Shown here piece after piece: positions 26,214 to 35,380 of a stretch of 64,000 bases of DNA. Position numbers and translations under genes: made by a program. The notes under the pieces are model-generated. The model had not been told where the DNA came from. It was given only the letters and a program-made list of their open reading frames with translations, and ran no database searches. Where the stretch lies: assembly GCF_900182695.1 (NCBI RefSeq), contig NZ_FXTK01000015.1, positions 38,302 to 102,301 of the forward strand, given 5' to 3'. Positions within the stretch are counted from its first letter, which is position 1, and each line of letters starts with the position of its first letter. The DNA is from Paracoccus laeviglucosivorans (GTDB taxonomy: Bacteria > Pseudomonadota > Alphaproteobacteria > Rhodobacterales > Rhodobacteraceae).

Positions 26214-27167
26214 TCAACGCGGCATCGTCTCAAGCTGCTTCATCACGACGTCCATCGCCGCGAATGTGGTGGGATAGACCTGAAAACGCCGCATCGACAC
26301 AAAACGGCCCGCCCGAACCGCAGGAATCACATTGCGATAGCCGGGCGCGACCTGATCCATCTGCTCCATCACCGTCTCGGGGGTTTCCCCCCGAGCATCG
26401 AAATGGGTGGTAAAGATGTAGTCGGCATCCAGCAGGCCGATCATCTCGGCACTAAATGCGGCTTCCTGGCTGGTTTCGGGAACCTGATCCGTGATCTCGG
26501 CGCGGCGGAAGCCAAGATCGTCAAGCACGGTCGTCTGCGCGCCATAAGTGCGGAAAATACGCAGCCTGCCGTTTTCGGGATTGGGCGACATCGCGACATA
26601 ACTGGGCGCCGGGCCGTCCCCGATCAGACTTTTACGCAATGCGACGATGCGCGCGTCATATTCCGCCTTTTTCGCCTCGAATGCCGCGCTGCGACCGATC
26701 CAGCCCGCCAGATCGCGATAGTTCTGCATGGGCGGCTGACCGTTCATCGGATCGAACATCACCGTCGGCGCAATCTGGGCAAGCTGGTCGCGATATGCCA
26801 GCGTATCGCCGGAATTGCCGATGATCAGATCCGGCTCCAGCATGGCGATGCGTTCCAGATCGACCTTGCCATGCGCAGAGGCCATCTGCACATCGCCGAA
26901 CTCCAACCCGTAAAGCTCGCGCCCGCTGCGGATGTAATATTTGCCGTCGCGGTCAAGCCGGCCCGAGGAACCGATCAGATTGCCCCCCAGCTCATGAACC
27001 ATGACCGTCGCAGTCCAGTCATGCAGCGACACGATCCGCTGCGGATCGACGGGCAGTTCGACCTGCTGCCCGCTGTGATCGGTGATCTGGTGCATCTGCT
27101 GCGCCAGCAAGGGCTGCGCCGTCAGGAACGCAGCCGCGATGACCCCAAGTAAGCCTTTCATACCCAT
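26214..27167 (-). CDS. Fe3+-siderophore ABC transporter substrate-binding protein
   Basis: Periplasmic binding protein of 317 residues with a Sec signal peptide (MKGLLGVIAAAFLTAQPLLA). The sensor domain is of the FecB/FhuD type: TDHSGQQVELPVDPQRIVSL and LEPDLIIGNSG. It captures a ferric siderophore delivered by the TonB receptor encoded just upstream and passes it to the permease pair. The start codon overlaps the receptor stop (TGATG). It is the last gene of the siderophore operon. Confidence 0.92.
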   Translation of the reverse strand: MGMKGLLGVIAAAFLTAQPLLAQQMHQITDHSGQQVELPVDPQRIVSLHDWTATVMVHELGGNLIGSSGRLDRDGKYYIRSGRELYGLEFGDVQMASAHGKVDLERIAMLEPDLIIGNSGDTLAYRDQLAQIAPTVMFDPMNGQPPMQNYRDLAGWIGRSAAFEAKKAEYDARIVALRKSLIGDGPAPSYVAMSPNPENGRLRIFRTYGAQTTVLDDLGFRRAEITDQVPETSQEAAFSAEMIGLLDADYIFTTHFDARGETPETVMEQMDQVAPGYRNVIPAVRAGRFVSMRRFQVYPTTFAAMDVVMKQLETMPR

Positions 27168-29269
27168 CAGAATGCCCAGCCCAGTTGCACACGCAGATTG
27201 CGCGGGGCACCCGCGACGATTTCGCGGTCGCTTGCCGTCGAAACGACATAATCTTCGTCCGTCAGATTATTGACAGCCAATGACAATTCGGCGCCACTTT
27301 CGAATTCATAGCGGGCCATGGCATCAAGTCGCGTATACCCGTCAACTTCGAAGCTGTTTTCCAGATCGCCTTTGCGCGCGCCGACATGGGTCAGGCCGCC
27401 GCCGATCGTCAGATCCTGCGCCGGTCCCTGCTGGAAACGGTATGTGGTCCAAAGCCGCGCATTCACATGGGGCACACCGGCAAGCTCGTTGCCTTCGGGG
27501 ATTTCGTTATCCGCCGTCACTTCGGCGTCAAGATAGCCAAGACCCGCGTGGATGTTCCAGCCCGGCATGACCTCTCCCGCAATCTCGGCCTCGAAGCCGC
27601 GCGAACGCTGCTCACCGGTCAGGCGGCTGTAATCCTCGCCATCGACCGAGGTGGCGACCTGCGATTTGGTGATCTGAAAGACCGACACCGTGCTGCTGAG
27701 ATGCGGGGTCACATCCCATTTCGCACCGATCTCGAACTGCTCGCCTTCCTCGGGGTCAAGCGGGTCGCCGTTAATATCCTCGCCACTTTGCGGGCGGAAG
27801 CTTTGCGCCCAGCTTGCGTAAAGCGACAGATCGTTGCGCCGCTGCCAGACGACGCCAAGGCGGCCGGTCAGGGCCTCATCCTCGCGTTCGGTCTTGATCT
27901 GATCGAAATGGTCGTCGTTCTGGGTCTGCGCATGATCCCAACGCAGCCCGGCCAGCATCTTCCACTGTTCCGAAAAGCTGATCTGGTCCTGCAGATAGAC
28001 CGAGCGGGTGCGGACCACTTCGTCATATGAGGCGTTCGGCTCGGCTGTCGGCATGGGCGCGACGTGGACCGGGTCATGGATGTTGATCGGATCAATCCCT
28101 GCCCGCGCGCTGTCGAACTCCATATGCGAACGGTTATACTGCACGCCGGCAAGGACTTCGTGATGGATTGCGCCGCTATCCAGTTTCCACAGCGCCTCAA
28201 GCCGCAGGTCGCGGGTCGCGGTATCTTCCGTGCGTTCGGTATAGCGCCGGATCAGCGTGCCATCCGCCTCGACGTTCTGATGATCAATCCCGGTGTCATA
28301 GGAATGGCCGAAGTCGAAGCCAAGGCTGCCGCGCAGCAAAAGGTTTTCCGAAATATCATGTTCAGCCCTGAGCAGGCCGCGGGTCTTTTCCGCATCGACC
28401 ATCGACCAGTCTTCACCCAGCCAGCTGTCATATGGCTCAAGCACGTCGTCGGTGGTGGGGTCCAGCACCAGCCCGCGATCAAAGGGCTGCTTCGTCGCGG
28501 TATGTTCCAGCGCAAATGACAGACGCGAGCGATCGCTCGGCGCCCATTCCAGCACGCCCCCCAGATATTGACGGTCCGAGCCGGGCCGATCCTTGACCCA
28601 GCCTTCCTCGTCCTGAGCGGCTGCCGTGATCCGCCCGGTCAGCGTGCCACTGGCATTCAGTGCGCCCGTCGCCGTCGCTTCGACCCGCTTGAAACCAAAG
28701 CTGCCATAGCCCAGCTTGACCTGCCCGCCCGGCGTGGCATCGGGACGGCGCGACACCATATTGATGACCCCGCCCGGATCGCCCATGCCGTAAAGGACCG
28801 ATGCCGGACCTTTCAGCACCTCGACCCGTTCGATCCCGGCCATGTCCATCATCAACTCGGGACGATCGGAACTTGCATTCAGCATCATGCCGTCCAGCGC
28901 ATAGCCCCGCGTCTCGAAGCCGCGCAGAATGAATGTCTCGCTGCGATTTGCCGATGTTCCGTGATTTGCGATGTTCGGCACCGCCTCCAGCGCCGCGGTA
29001 AGCGTGGTGACCTGACGTTCGTCCAGCTCCTCACGCCCGACGACGTTCACCGATTGGGGAATGTCGCGCAGGGGCGTGTCGGTCCGTGTCGCCGTCTGGG
29101 CGTCTTCGGCGCGGTATCCCTGCACTTCGCCCGCCTGCGTGGCCCGCAGCGTGACCGGATCCAGCACGACGGACGCGGTCTGCTGCGCATGAACGGTGCC
29201 GGAAAGGCCAAGGGAAATCGCCGTGCACAGAAGCAGCCGGCGGCGGTGGCGCAAGGTGTTTTGGATCAT
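27167..29269 (-). CDS. TonB-dependent siderophore receptor
   Basis: Outer-membrane receptor of 700 residues. It has a Sec signal (ending near VHAQQ), a plug domain with TDTPLRDIPQSVNVVGREEL and VLKGPASVLYGMGDPGGVIN, and a 22-strand barrel ending in a C-terminal phenylalanine (VQLGWAF). The plug pattern matches hydroxamate or mixed-type siderophore receptors (FhuA/FpvA group). AAGGAAG lies about 10 nt before the ATG. It is transcribed with the permease and ATPase genes upstream and the binding protein downstream. Confidence 0.95.
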   Translation of the reverse strand: MIQNTLRHRRRLLLCTAISLGLSGTVHAQQTASVVLDPVTLRATQAGEVQGYRAEDAQTATRTDTPLRDIPQSVNVVGREELDERQVTTLTAALEAVPNIANHGTSANRSETFILRGFETRGYALDGMMLNASSDRPELMMDMAGIERVEVLKGPASVLYGMGDPGGVINMVSRRPDATPGGQVKLGYGSFGFKRVEATATGALNASGTLTGRITAAAQDEEGWVKDRPGSDRQYLGGVLEWAPSDRSRLSFALEHTATKQPFDRGLVLDPTTDDVLEPYDSWLGEDWSMVDAEKTRGLLRAEHDISENLLLRGSLGFDFGHSYDTGIDHQNVEADGTLIRRYTERTEDTATRDLRLEALWKLDSGAIHHEVLAGVQYNRSHMEFDSARAGIDPINIHDPVHVAPMPTAEPNASYDEVVRTRSVYLQDQISFSEQWKMLAGLRWDHAQTQNDDHFDQIKTEREDEALTGRLGVVWQRRNDLSLYASWAQSFRPQSGEDINGDPLDPEEGEQFEIGAKWDVTPHLSSTVSVFQITKSQVATSVDGEDYSRLTGEQRSRGFEAEIAGEVMPGWNIHAGLGYLDAEVTADNEIPEGNELAGVPHVNARLWTTYRFQQGPAQDLTIGGGLTHVGARKGDLENSFEVDGYTRLDAMARYEFESGAELSLAVNNLTDEDYVVSTASDREIVAGAPRNLRVQLGWAF

Positions 29270-29306
29270 GGGAGAGGCTTCCTTTGCGTGGATATGTCCG
29301 GCGGCG

Positions 29307-30353
29307 CTAAGATCGCGTCCGGCCGCCCGCTCGGGCGGAAAGAATGAAGACCAGTGCGCCGACGACCGAGACCATGATCCCGGCCGAGACGACGACCGGC
29401 GCGAAAAGCACGCGGCCCAGCGTATCGGCCCAAAGCAGAATCCCCGCCCCGGCCAGCATCGCGGTCAGCAGCACCTCGGTCGGGCGCTCGCCGACCAATC
29501 CGCGTGCAATCCAGGCCGACATCAGCCCGACAAAGGCGATGGGACCGCAGGCGGCGATGACAGGTGCGGCAAAGGCAGTCGCCAGCAGCACCAGCAAAAT
29601 GGCGGCGCCACGGGCGGGAACCCCCAGTGCAAGCGCGGCCTCTTCGCCCAGCAGCATGGGCTGCAAGACGCGACTGCACAGCAGCGCGACCGGCAAAAGC
29701 AAAGCGAACCATTGCGTGATCAACTGCAGATCCGCGGTATCAACCGATCCAAGCGTGCCGCGCGACCATGCCATCAGCTGCGCGAAATCGGTGGCCGTTC
29801 CTGCGGCAAGGATCACCTCGACCACCGAGCCCAGCAGGATGTTGATGGCAAGCCCCACAAGGATGATGCCGCCCCCGGTCAGAAGCCGCCGCCCCAGCCC
29901 CAGCACCAGCAGCGCCGTGGCAAGCGCCCCGCCCAGCGAGATCAGCGAAAGCTGCTGCACCGGGATCGGGCCCAGAAGAAAACCCGTCATGATCACGGCG
30001 ACCGTTGCCCCGTCCGACAGGCCCAACAGCCCCGGATCGGCCAGCCCATTGCGTGACACCACCTGCAGCAGATAGCCCGATGCGGCCATCATCGCCCCAC
30101 CCATCAGGGCAACACCCACGCGCGGCAGCCGGAACTGCGCGACCAGCCGCGCATCTCTGTCCAGACTGTCCAGCGGCAGAAACAGGGCGCGGAACACATC
30201 GCCGGGGGCGGTGCGCAGCGCCCCCATATTCATCGCGGCATGGGCGCTGATCAGCAGCGCTATCAGCAAAAGCGGCGCGGCAATGGCAAAGCGGCGGCTG
30301 ACGGGAACGCTGATATGCGGGCCAAGGCGCAGGACGAATTCGTGTGCGTTCAT
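29307..30353 (-). CDS. Iron-siderophore ABC transporter permease (FecCD family)
   Basis: Inner-membrane permease of 348 residues with about 9-10 hydrophobic segments. The FecCD signature is visible in FRLPRVGVALMGGAMMAASG, GLADPGLLGLSDGATV and CGPIAFVGLMSAWIARGLVG. The start at 30353 overlaps the upstream permease stop (ATGA); the longer frame to 30515 is not coding. It pairs with the other permease to form the pore. Confidence 0.94.
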   Translation of the reverse strand: MNAHEFVLRLGPHISVPVSRRFAIAAPLLLIALLISAHAAMNMGALRTAPGDVFRALFLPLDSLDRDARLVAQFRLPRVGVALMGGAMMAASGYLLQVVSRNGLADPGLLGLSDGATVAVIMTGFLLGPIPVQQLSLISLGGALATALLVLGLGRRLLTGGGIILVGLAINILLGSVVEVILAAGTATDFAQLMAWSRGTLGSVDTADLQLITQWFALLLPVALLCSRVLQPMLLGEEAALALGVPARGAAILLVLLATAFAAPVIAACGPIAFVGLMSAWIARGLVGERPTEVLLTAMLAGAGILLWADTLGRVLFAPVVVSAGIMVSVVGALVFILSARAGGRTRS

Positions 30354-31351
30354 ATGCGCCCCCTTTTGGCGGCGACCATGATCAGGCCGATAAAGACCAG
30401 TCCGCCAGAAAGGCCCATGACCGTGCCCACGTTCAGGACGCGTGGCGCCAGCAGCAGCCGCGCCAGAATATCGGCACCGACCAGCAGCGATGCGCCCCCA
30501 GCAACGCAGATCCAAAGCGGCATCGGTCCGGTTTCGCCCACCAGCAACCGCGCGATATGCGGCATCACCAGCCCGACAAATCCGATCGGCCCCACGACCG
30601 TCACGGCGCTGACCGTCAGCATCACGGCAATCAGAAGCGTGCCGACATAGACCAGCCGCACATTGACCCCCAGAACCGCCGCCTGTTCAGAGCCAAGCGC
30701 AAGAATGTCCACGGCTCGCGACAGCAAGATCGCGCCCATCAGCGCCACAAGACCGATCGGGGCCATCGGGGCCAGCGCCCGATAGTCGAAATTCCCGATG
30801 TCACCGATCAGCCAGCCCAGCAGATTGCCGAAAGCTTCTGGATCAAGCGAGATGACGAAAGTGGTCAGCGCCGAAAACAGCGTGCCCACCATCGACCCCG
30901 CCAGAACAAGGTTCAACCGCCCGTCACCCTGCCCCGCCAGCACCCCGGTCACCGCGAATGTCAGAAGAATCGCGACCATGCCTCCGGCCAGCGCAGGCAG
31001 AAACAATGCCGCGCCCCCAAGGCCAAGGAATTGGACGGCCAGCACGACAAACGTCGTGGCACCGGCATTGATGCCCAGCGTCGAGGGAGAGACGAGACCG
31101 TTTTGCATGATCTTTTGCAGCAGCAGCCCCGCAAGACCCAGCGCTGCTCCGGCATAAAGCGCGACGACCAGCCGCGTCAGCCGCTGGAACACCACGACGA
31201 CATGCGCGTAATTCGTTGCATCATAGGCGAAAAAGGCGCGGATGATCTCGGCCGGGCCGATGCGGGCAGCGCCCAGCCCCAAATGCAGCAGACTGATCCC
31301 CAGCAGCAGGGACGCGGGCAGAATGCAGGCCCACAAACCTTTGGACATCAT
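30350..31351 (-). CDS. Iron-siderophore ABC transporter permease (FecCD family)
   Basis: Inner-membrane permease of 333 residues, partner of the preceding entry. FecCD features include FQRLTRLVVALYAGAALGLA, NGLVSPSTLGINAGAT and VVGPIGFVGLVMPHIARLLV. Both ends overlap neighbouring genes by about four bases, so the transport genes are translationally coupled. Confidence 0.94.
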   Translation of the reverse strand: MMSKGLWACILPASLLLGISLLHLGLGAARIGPAEIIRAFFAYDATNYAHVVVVFQRLTRLVVALYAGAALGLAGLLLQKIMQNGLVSPSTLGINAGATTFVVLAVQFLGLGGAALFLPALAGGMVAILLTFAVTGVLAGQGDGRLNLVLAGSMVGTLFSALTTFVISLDPEAFGNLLGWLIGDIGNFDYRALAPMAPIGLVALMGAILLSRAVDILALGSEQAAVLGVNVRLVYVGTLLIAVMLTVSAVTVVGPIGFVGLVMPHIARLLVGETGPMPLWICVAGGASLLVGADILARLLLAPRVLNVGTVMGLSGGLVFIGLIMVAAKRGRI

Positions 31352-32127
31352 TTCAGCGCGCCATCAGGGATGTGGAATACCGCGCCATGGGCAACGACCG
31401 CACGGGTGCGCACGTCAAAGACCTTTTCGACCAATTCCTCGGTCAGGACATCGGCGGGCGGGCCAAGCCTTGCCAGCCGACCATCATCCATCACCGCCAC
31501 CCGGTCGGCATAAAGCGAGGCGTGGGTAAAATCATGCAACACGGCGACGACCGTGCGGCCAGCCCGCGCCTCGGCCCGCGCCGCTTCCAGAATGCCGAAC
31601 TGATACCGCAGGTCCAGATAGGTGGTCGGCTCATCCAGAAGCAGGATCGGCGCATCCTGTGCCAGCGCCATGGCCATGCGGCAGCGTTGCAGTTGGCCAC
31701 CGGACAATTCGCCGATACGGCGGTCGCGCAGTTCCTCGACCTCCATCCGCTGCATGGCCCGCGCGATTTGCGCCGCATCGACGGCGGTGCGGCGACCCAA
31801 CAGGGTCTGATGCGCAAAGCGACCCATGGCAACCAGATCGCCCACGGTCATGTTGGGCGGGGCAAGGCTGGCCTGGGTCAGCAGCGCGACCTGCCGGGAC
31901 AGCGCCTTGCGGCCGATACCGTGCAAATCCGCGCCGTCGATCAGGATCCGCCCAGCAACAGGTTGATGCAAACCCGCCATCAGTTTCAGCGTGGTGCTTT
32001 TGCCGCAGCCATTCGGGCCGACAATCGCCAGAAATTCACCCGGATACGCCTGAAAGCTAAGGCCGTGCAGCACAGCCCTGTCGCGAAAACCGAAATCCAC
32101 CGCTTCGAATATGATGCTGGCCGTCAT
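31348..32127 (-). CDS. Iron-siderophore ABC transporter ATP-binding protein
   Basis: ATPase of 259 residues (FecE/FhuC type). Walker A is GPNGCGKST, the signature is LSGGQLQR, Walker B is ILLLDEPTTYLD and the switch histidine lies in VLHDFTH. I start at 32127 (MTASIIFEA), preceded by GAAGG; the longer frame has no support. It is the first transport gene downstream of the RpiR-type regulator, 116 bp away. Confidence 0.94.
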   Translation of the reverse strand: MTASIIFEAVDFGFRDRAVLHGLSFQAYPGEFLAIVGPNGCGKSTTLKLMAGLHQPVAGRILIDGADLHGIGRKALSRQVALLTQASLAPPNMTVGDLVAMGRFAHQTLLGRRTAVDAAQIARAMQRMEVEELRDRRIGELSGGQLQRCRMAMALAQDAPILLLDEPTTYLDLRYQFGILEAARAEARAGRTVVAVLHDFTHASLYADRVAVMDDGRLARLGPPADVLTEELVEKVFDVRTRAVVAHGAVFHIPDGALK

Positions 32128-32192
32128 CACGCATTGCCTTCGCCCGGTTGCTTTGCCGGGTCGGCAAGAAAATTTCAGACGCACCCGATTTC

Positions 32193-32206
32193 GTAGCGTT
32201 TGCTAC
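32193..32206. promoter_or_regulatory. Inverted repeat upstream of siderophore ATPase gene
   Basis: GTAGC-GTTT-GCTAC is a perfect 5-bp repeat in the gap between the RpiR-type gene and the siderophore operon. Its TTTGCTAC half recurs at 33131-33138, before the RpiR-type gene, so it may be a shared regulator site. Confidence 0.4.
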
Positions 32207-32243
32207 CACAGCTTATTTCCGACGACAATAGTCAGGTTACAGA

Positions 32244-33098
32244 TCAGCCGAGCCGGTCGATATTCGTGCGGTAGCGTTCAAGTTTCGCCAGCCCGGCATC
32301 CGTGCGAGCAGGTGCGCGGACCGACAAACCGACCAGCAATGCCTCAAGAAAGGCAAAGCTCGCGCCGTTCAACGCCATGCCTCGCGCGCCTCCGCGTGGC
32401 AGCGCGATCGCCTCATCGACCTTACGGATCAATGGGTTATCCTGACTGTTGGTAATCAGAAGGATCGGGATGGAATGCATCAGCGCTTCGTCGACCACAG
32501 CCCATGCCTCGCCATTGGGCACGCTATACGAGAGCATCAAAAGCACATCCCCCGGCGCCAATTGCAGCATACGGTCCGCGAGATCGCGGCCAGTCGCATC
32601 CAGAAGCAGTGCGGCGCGGCCCTGACGCCGCAATTGATGTGCGCCGTATTGAACGACATGGGCGCTGGGGCCCAGCCCGAAAAGCGCGATGCGTTGCCCG
32701 CTGTCCAGCCGGCAGATCATCCGCTCAAGCACTTGCGCCGAAGCCCCGCTGGCAAGACCGTGCAAAATTTCATTCGTGGATTTAATGCTTTGCAGCCCTG
32801 CCCGCAAAGCATCCGCATCCGAAATCTGCAGGGTGCGTTGGAAATTATCGACCGGTGTGCCCTGCGAAAGCTCGCGCGTCAGGCTGCGCTTCAGTTCCGA
32901 AAGACCCGAGTAGCCCAGAGCTTTCGCCGTGCGCACGATCGTCGCATCCGACGTGCCAAGCGCCTCGGCCAGTTCCGCCGCAGACAGCGCCACCACCTCT
33001 ACAGGGTTGCGGTCCATGAATTGCGCCACCCGCCGCATGGTGGGGGGCAGTTCGCCGATCACCCGTCGGATGCGCTCCGTCAGCTCTCCGTGCTGCAT
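32244..33098 (-). CDS. MurR/RpiR family transcriptional regulator with SIS domain
   Basis: Regulator of 284 residues. The N-terminal RpiR helix-turn-helix reads AELAEALGTSDATIVRTAKA, then LGYSGLSELKRSL. The C-terminal SIS domain, which usually binds a phosphosugar, covers IALFGLGPSAHVVQYGA and LLMLSYSVPNGEAWAVVDEA. A GGAGGGGGCG site precedes the ATG. It is immediately upstream of, and co-directional with, the siderophore uptake genes, which is an unusual partner for an RpiR protein. Confidence 0.93.
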   Translation of the reverse strand: MQHGELTERIRRVIGELPPTMRRVAQFMDRNPVEVVALSAAELAEALGTSDATIVRTAKALGYSGLSELKRSLTRELSQGTPVDNFQRTLQISDADALRAGLQSIKSTNEILHGLASGASAQVLERMICRLDSGQRIALFGLGPSAHVVQYGAHQLRRQGRAALLLDATGRDLADRMLQLAPGDVLLMLSYSVPNGEAWAVVDEALMHSIPILLITNSQDNPLIRKVDEAIALPRGGARGMALNGASFAFLEALLVGLSVRAPARTDAGLAKLERYRTNIDRLG

Positions 33099-33130
33099 TG
33101 ATCGCCCCCTCCTCCGACGCGAATGTCATA

Positions 33131-33138
33131 TTTGCTAC
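33131..33138. promoter_or_regulatory. TTTGCTAC element before RpiR-type gene
   Basis: The octamer matches the half-site at 32199-32206. GTCAT and ATGAC flank it as a short inverted repeat. A shared regulator is inference. Confidence 0.3.
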
Positions 33139-33345
33139 ATGACCCATCGAATCAGGGCAAGTAGGCCAGAATCAGCAATGGCCATGCGGGCCCAGATCAG
33201 CAAAACGGCATGGAACCGAATTTTCCAAAGCTGCGTTCCCCCAAGGCCCGAATGCAGCGGGCCATCATGTCCAAAGCGGCAACCTGACCTGAAAACCAGC
33301 TTTTCAGGGGAATAAAAGCAAACTGCAAACGACGGAGACAGTAAT

Positions 33346-35316
33346 TTGCAGACACCTCAGCTCAAGGGGATAGCCCCGCTTTCCTTCTTCGGCTCGGCGA
33401 TCGTGTCATTGGGACTAATCATCTATGCCAGCCTGAATCCCGATCAGGCCGCCGCGCTGTTCAAGACCGCGAATAGCTGGATCGTCCAGGAACTGGGCTG
33501 GTTCTACATGCTGGCGGTCGGCGGGTTCGTCATCTTCCTTTTGTGCCTTGCGATCAGCCCCTTGGGCAAAGTCAGGCTGGGACCGGACGATTCCACGCCC
33601 GATTACAGCTATGGCACATGGATTGCGATGCTGTTCAGCGCGGGCATGGGCATCGGCATCGTCTTTTACGGCGTGGCCGAGCCGATCATGCATTTTCAAA
33701 GCCCGCCCGACGCCACCGCACGCACCCCCGATGCCGCCCGTGATGCCATGAGCATCACTTTCTTTCATTGGGGCGTCCATGCATGGGCGATCTATGCGGT
33801 GGTTGGCCTTGCGCTGGCCTATTTCGGCTTTCGCCGGGGCGAGCCGCTGGTCATCCGCTCGGCCTTTCGGCCCATTCTTGGCGACCGTGTAAACGGGCCT
33901 ATGGGCGACATCATCGACATTTTCGCGGTGGTCGGCACGCTTGCGGGTCTGTCCACCTCGCTTGGTCTGGGCGTGGCGCAACTGAACGCCACGGGCACCT
34001 ATCTGTTTGGCCTGCCGCAGACCGAAAACATACAGCTGATCCTGATTGCCATCGTGACGCTGCTGGCGACGCTGACCGTGGCGACGGGGCTGGATAACGG
34101 CATCCGCAGGCTTAGCGAATTCATCCTGATCCTGTCTTTCGTGCTGATGGGCCTGATCCTGATCCTTGGCCCCACGCGTTTCCTGCTGCAAAGCTTCGTC
34201 GAGAATATCGGCCTTTACATCAACAGCTTCGTGTCGCGCACTTTCCATATCTACGCCTATGAAGATCAGCCTTCGGATTGGGTCGGGACATGGACGCTGT
34301 TTTACTGGGCATGGTGGATTTCGTGGTCGCCCTTTGTCGGTCTGTTTATTGCCCGCATCTCGCGCGGGCGGACGATCCGGCAATTCCTGTTGGGCGTGCT
34401 GTTTGCGCCTGCGGGCTTCAGCTGCATCTGGTTCACCATCTTCGGCGATCTGGCGATCTGGCTGGACCTGAACCCGGCGCAGGGGGCCATCTCCTCGACC
34501 GTGGCGGAAAACATGCCGATCGCGCTGTTCACGGTCTTCGAATACCTGCCATTCTCGACTTTGCTGGCATGGCTGGCGGGGCTGCTGGTCGCGATCTACT
34601 TCATCACCGCGTCAGATGCTGGCGCGCTGGTGATCGCGATGATCACCTCCAAGGGCGACGAGGAGCCGGTGCTATGGCTGCGCGTCTTCTGGGCGTTGGT
34701 CTGCGGCGGTGTGGCAGGCTGTCTGCTGTTGGCGGGGGGGCTGGATGCCGTAGAAATGGCGGCGGTCATCGCGGCGGCGCCATTGTCCATCGTCATGGTC
34801 TTCATGTGTTACGGCATATGGAAAGGACTATCGGACGAGGTGGCGCTTTCCGCCAGCGCCGTGCTGCCTGCAGCACCCATGCCGGCGCATGAAGGTGCGA
34901 TGTGGCGCCTCCGTCTGGGCGCCATTGTCAGCCATCCGCGCAAATCGCAGATCGACGATTTCATCACCGGCACCGCGACCGAGGCGCTGAAGGCCGTGCA
35001 GTCGGAACTGACCCAGCGCGCCCACGCCGCCGAGGTGGTGAATGGCGACGGCGCGGTCGCGTTGCGGGTGAATCTGGGCGAGAACCTCAGCGATTTCGTC
35101 TATCGCGTGCAGCCTGTCAGCCGTCCGATGCCCGCCTATGCCCTGACCGACACGGCGCGGGGCGAAGGCGGTCGCAACCGCTATTATCGGGCCGAGGTGT
35201 TCCTGGCCCAAGGCGGGCGGGGTTACGACATCTATGGCTATGACCGGCGCGAGGTGATTGCCGATGTGGTCGCGCATTACGACCGTTATCTGCATTACGT
35301 CGCATTGCGTAGCTAA
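33346..35316 (+). CDS. BCCT family (betaine/carnitine/choline) transporter, TTG start
   Basis: Inner-membrane transporter of 656 residues with about 12 membrane segments. It has the BCCT glycine motif MGIGIVFYGVAEPIMHF, the tryptophan-rich block FYWAWWISWSPFVGLFIARI and RGRTIRQFLLGV. The long C-terminal cytoplasmic tail (about 150 residues) resembles BetT rather than BetP. The start is a TTG at 33346, supported by GGAGA ending 7 nt upstream. Uptake of choline, betaine or a related quaternary amine is likely. It ends at a terminator and converges with the MYG1 gene. Confidence 0.93.
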   Translation: MQTPQLKGIAPLSFFGSAIVSLGLIIYASLNPDQAAALFKTANSWIVQELGWFYMLAVGGFVIFLLCLAISPLGKVRLGPDDSTPDYSYGTWIAMLFSAGMGIGIVFYGVAEPIMHFQSPPDATARTPDAARDAMSITFFHWGVHAWAIYAVVGLALAYFGFRRGEPLVIRSAFRPILGDRVNGPMGDIIDIFAVVGTLAGLSTSLGLGVAQLNATGTYLFGLPQTENIQLILIAIVTLLATLTVATGLDNGIRRLSEFILILSFVLMGLILILGPTRFLLQSFVENIGLYINSFVSRTFHIYAYEDQPSDWVGTWTLFYWAWWISWSPFVGLFIARISRGRTIRQFLLGVLFAPAGFSCIWFTIFGDLAIWLDLNPAQGAISSTVAENMPIALFTVFEYLPFSTLLAWLAGLLVAIYFITASDAGALVIAMITSKGDEEPVLWLRVFWALVCGGVAGCLLLAGGLDAVEMAAVIAAAPLSIVMVFMCYGIWKGLSDEVALSASAVLPAAPMPAHEGAMWRLRLGAIVSHPRKSQIDDFITGTATEALKAVQSELTQRAHAAEVVNGDGAVALRVNLGENLSDFVYRVQPVSRPMPAYALTDTARGEGGRNRYYRAEVFLAQGGRGYDIYGYDRREVIADVVAHYDRYLHYVALRS

Positions 35317-35334
35317 GGCCATGCTGAGAAAAAC

Positions 35335-35371
35335 AAATATCCCGGCGTTTGTGCCGGGATATTTCGTTTTT
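35335..35371 (+). terminator. Terminator between BCCT and MYG1 genes
   Basis: AAATATCCCGGC at 35335-35346 pairs perfectly with GCCGGGATATTT at 35353-35364 around GTTTGT, followed by CGTTTTT. The A run on the other side suggests it can act in both directions for these convergent genes. Confidence 0.88.
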
Positions 35372-35380
35372 GCGCAGGGA

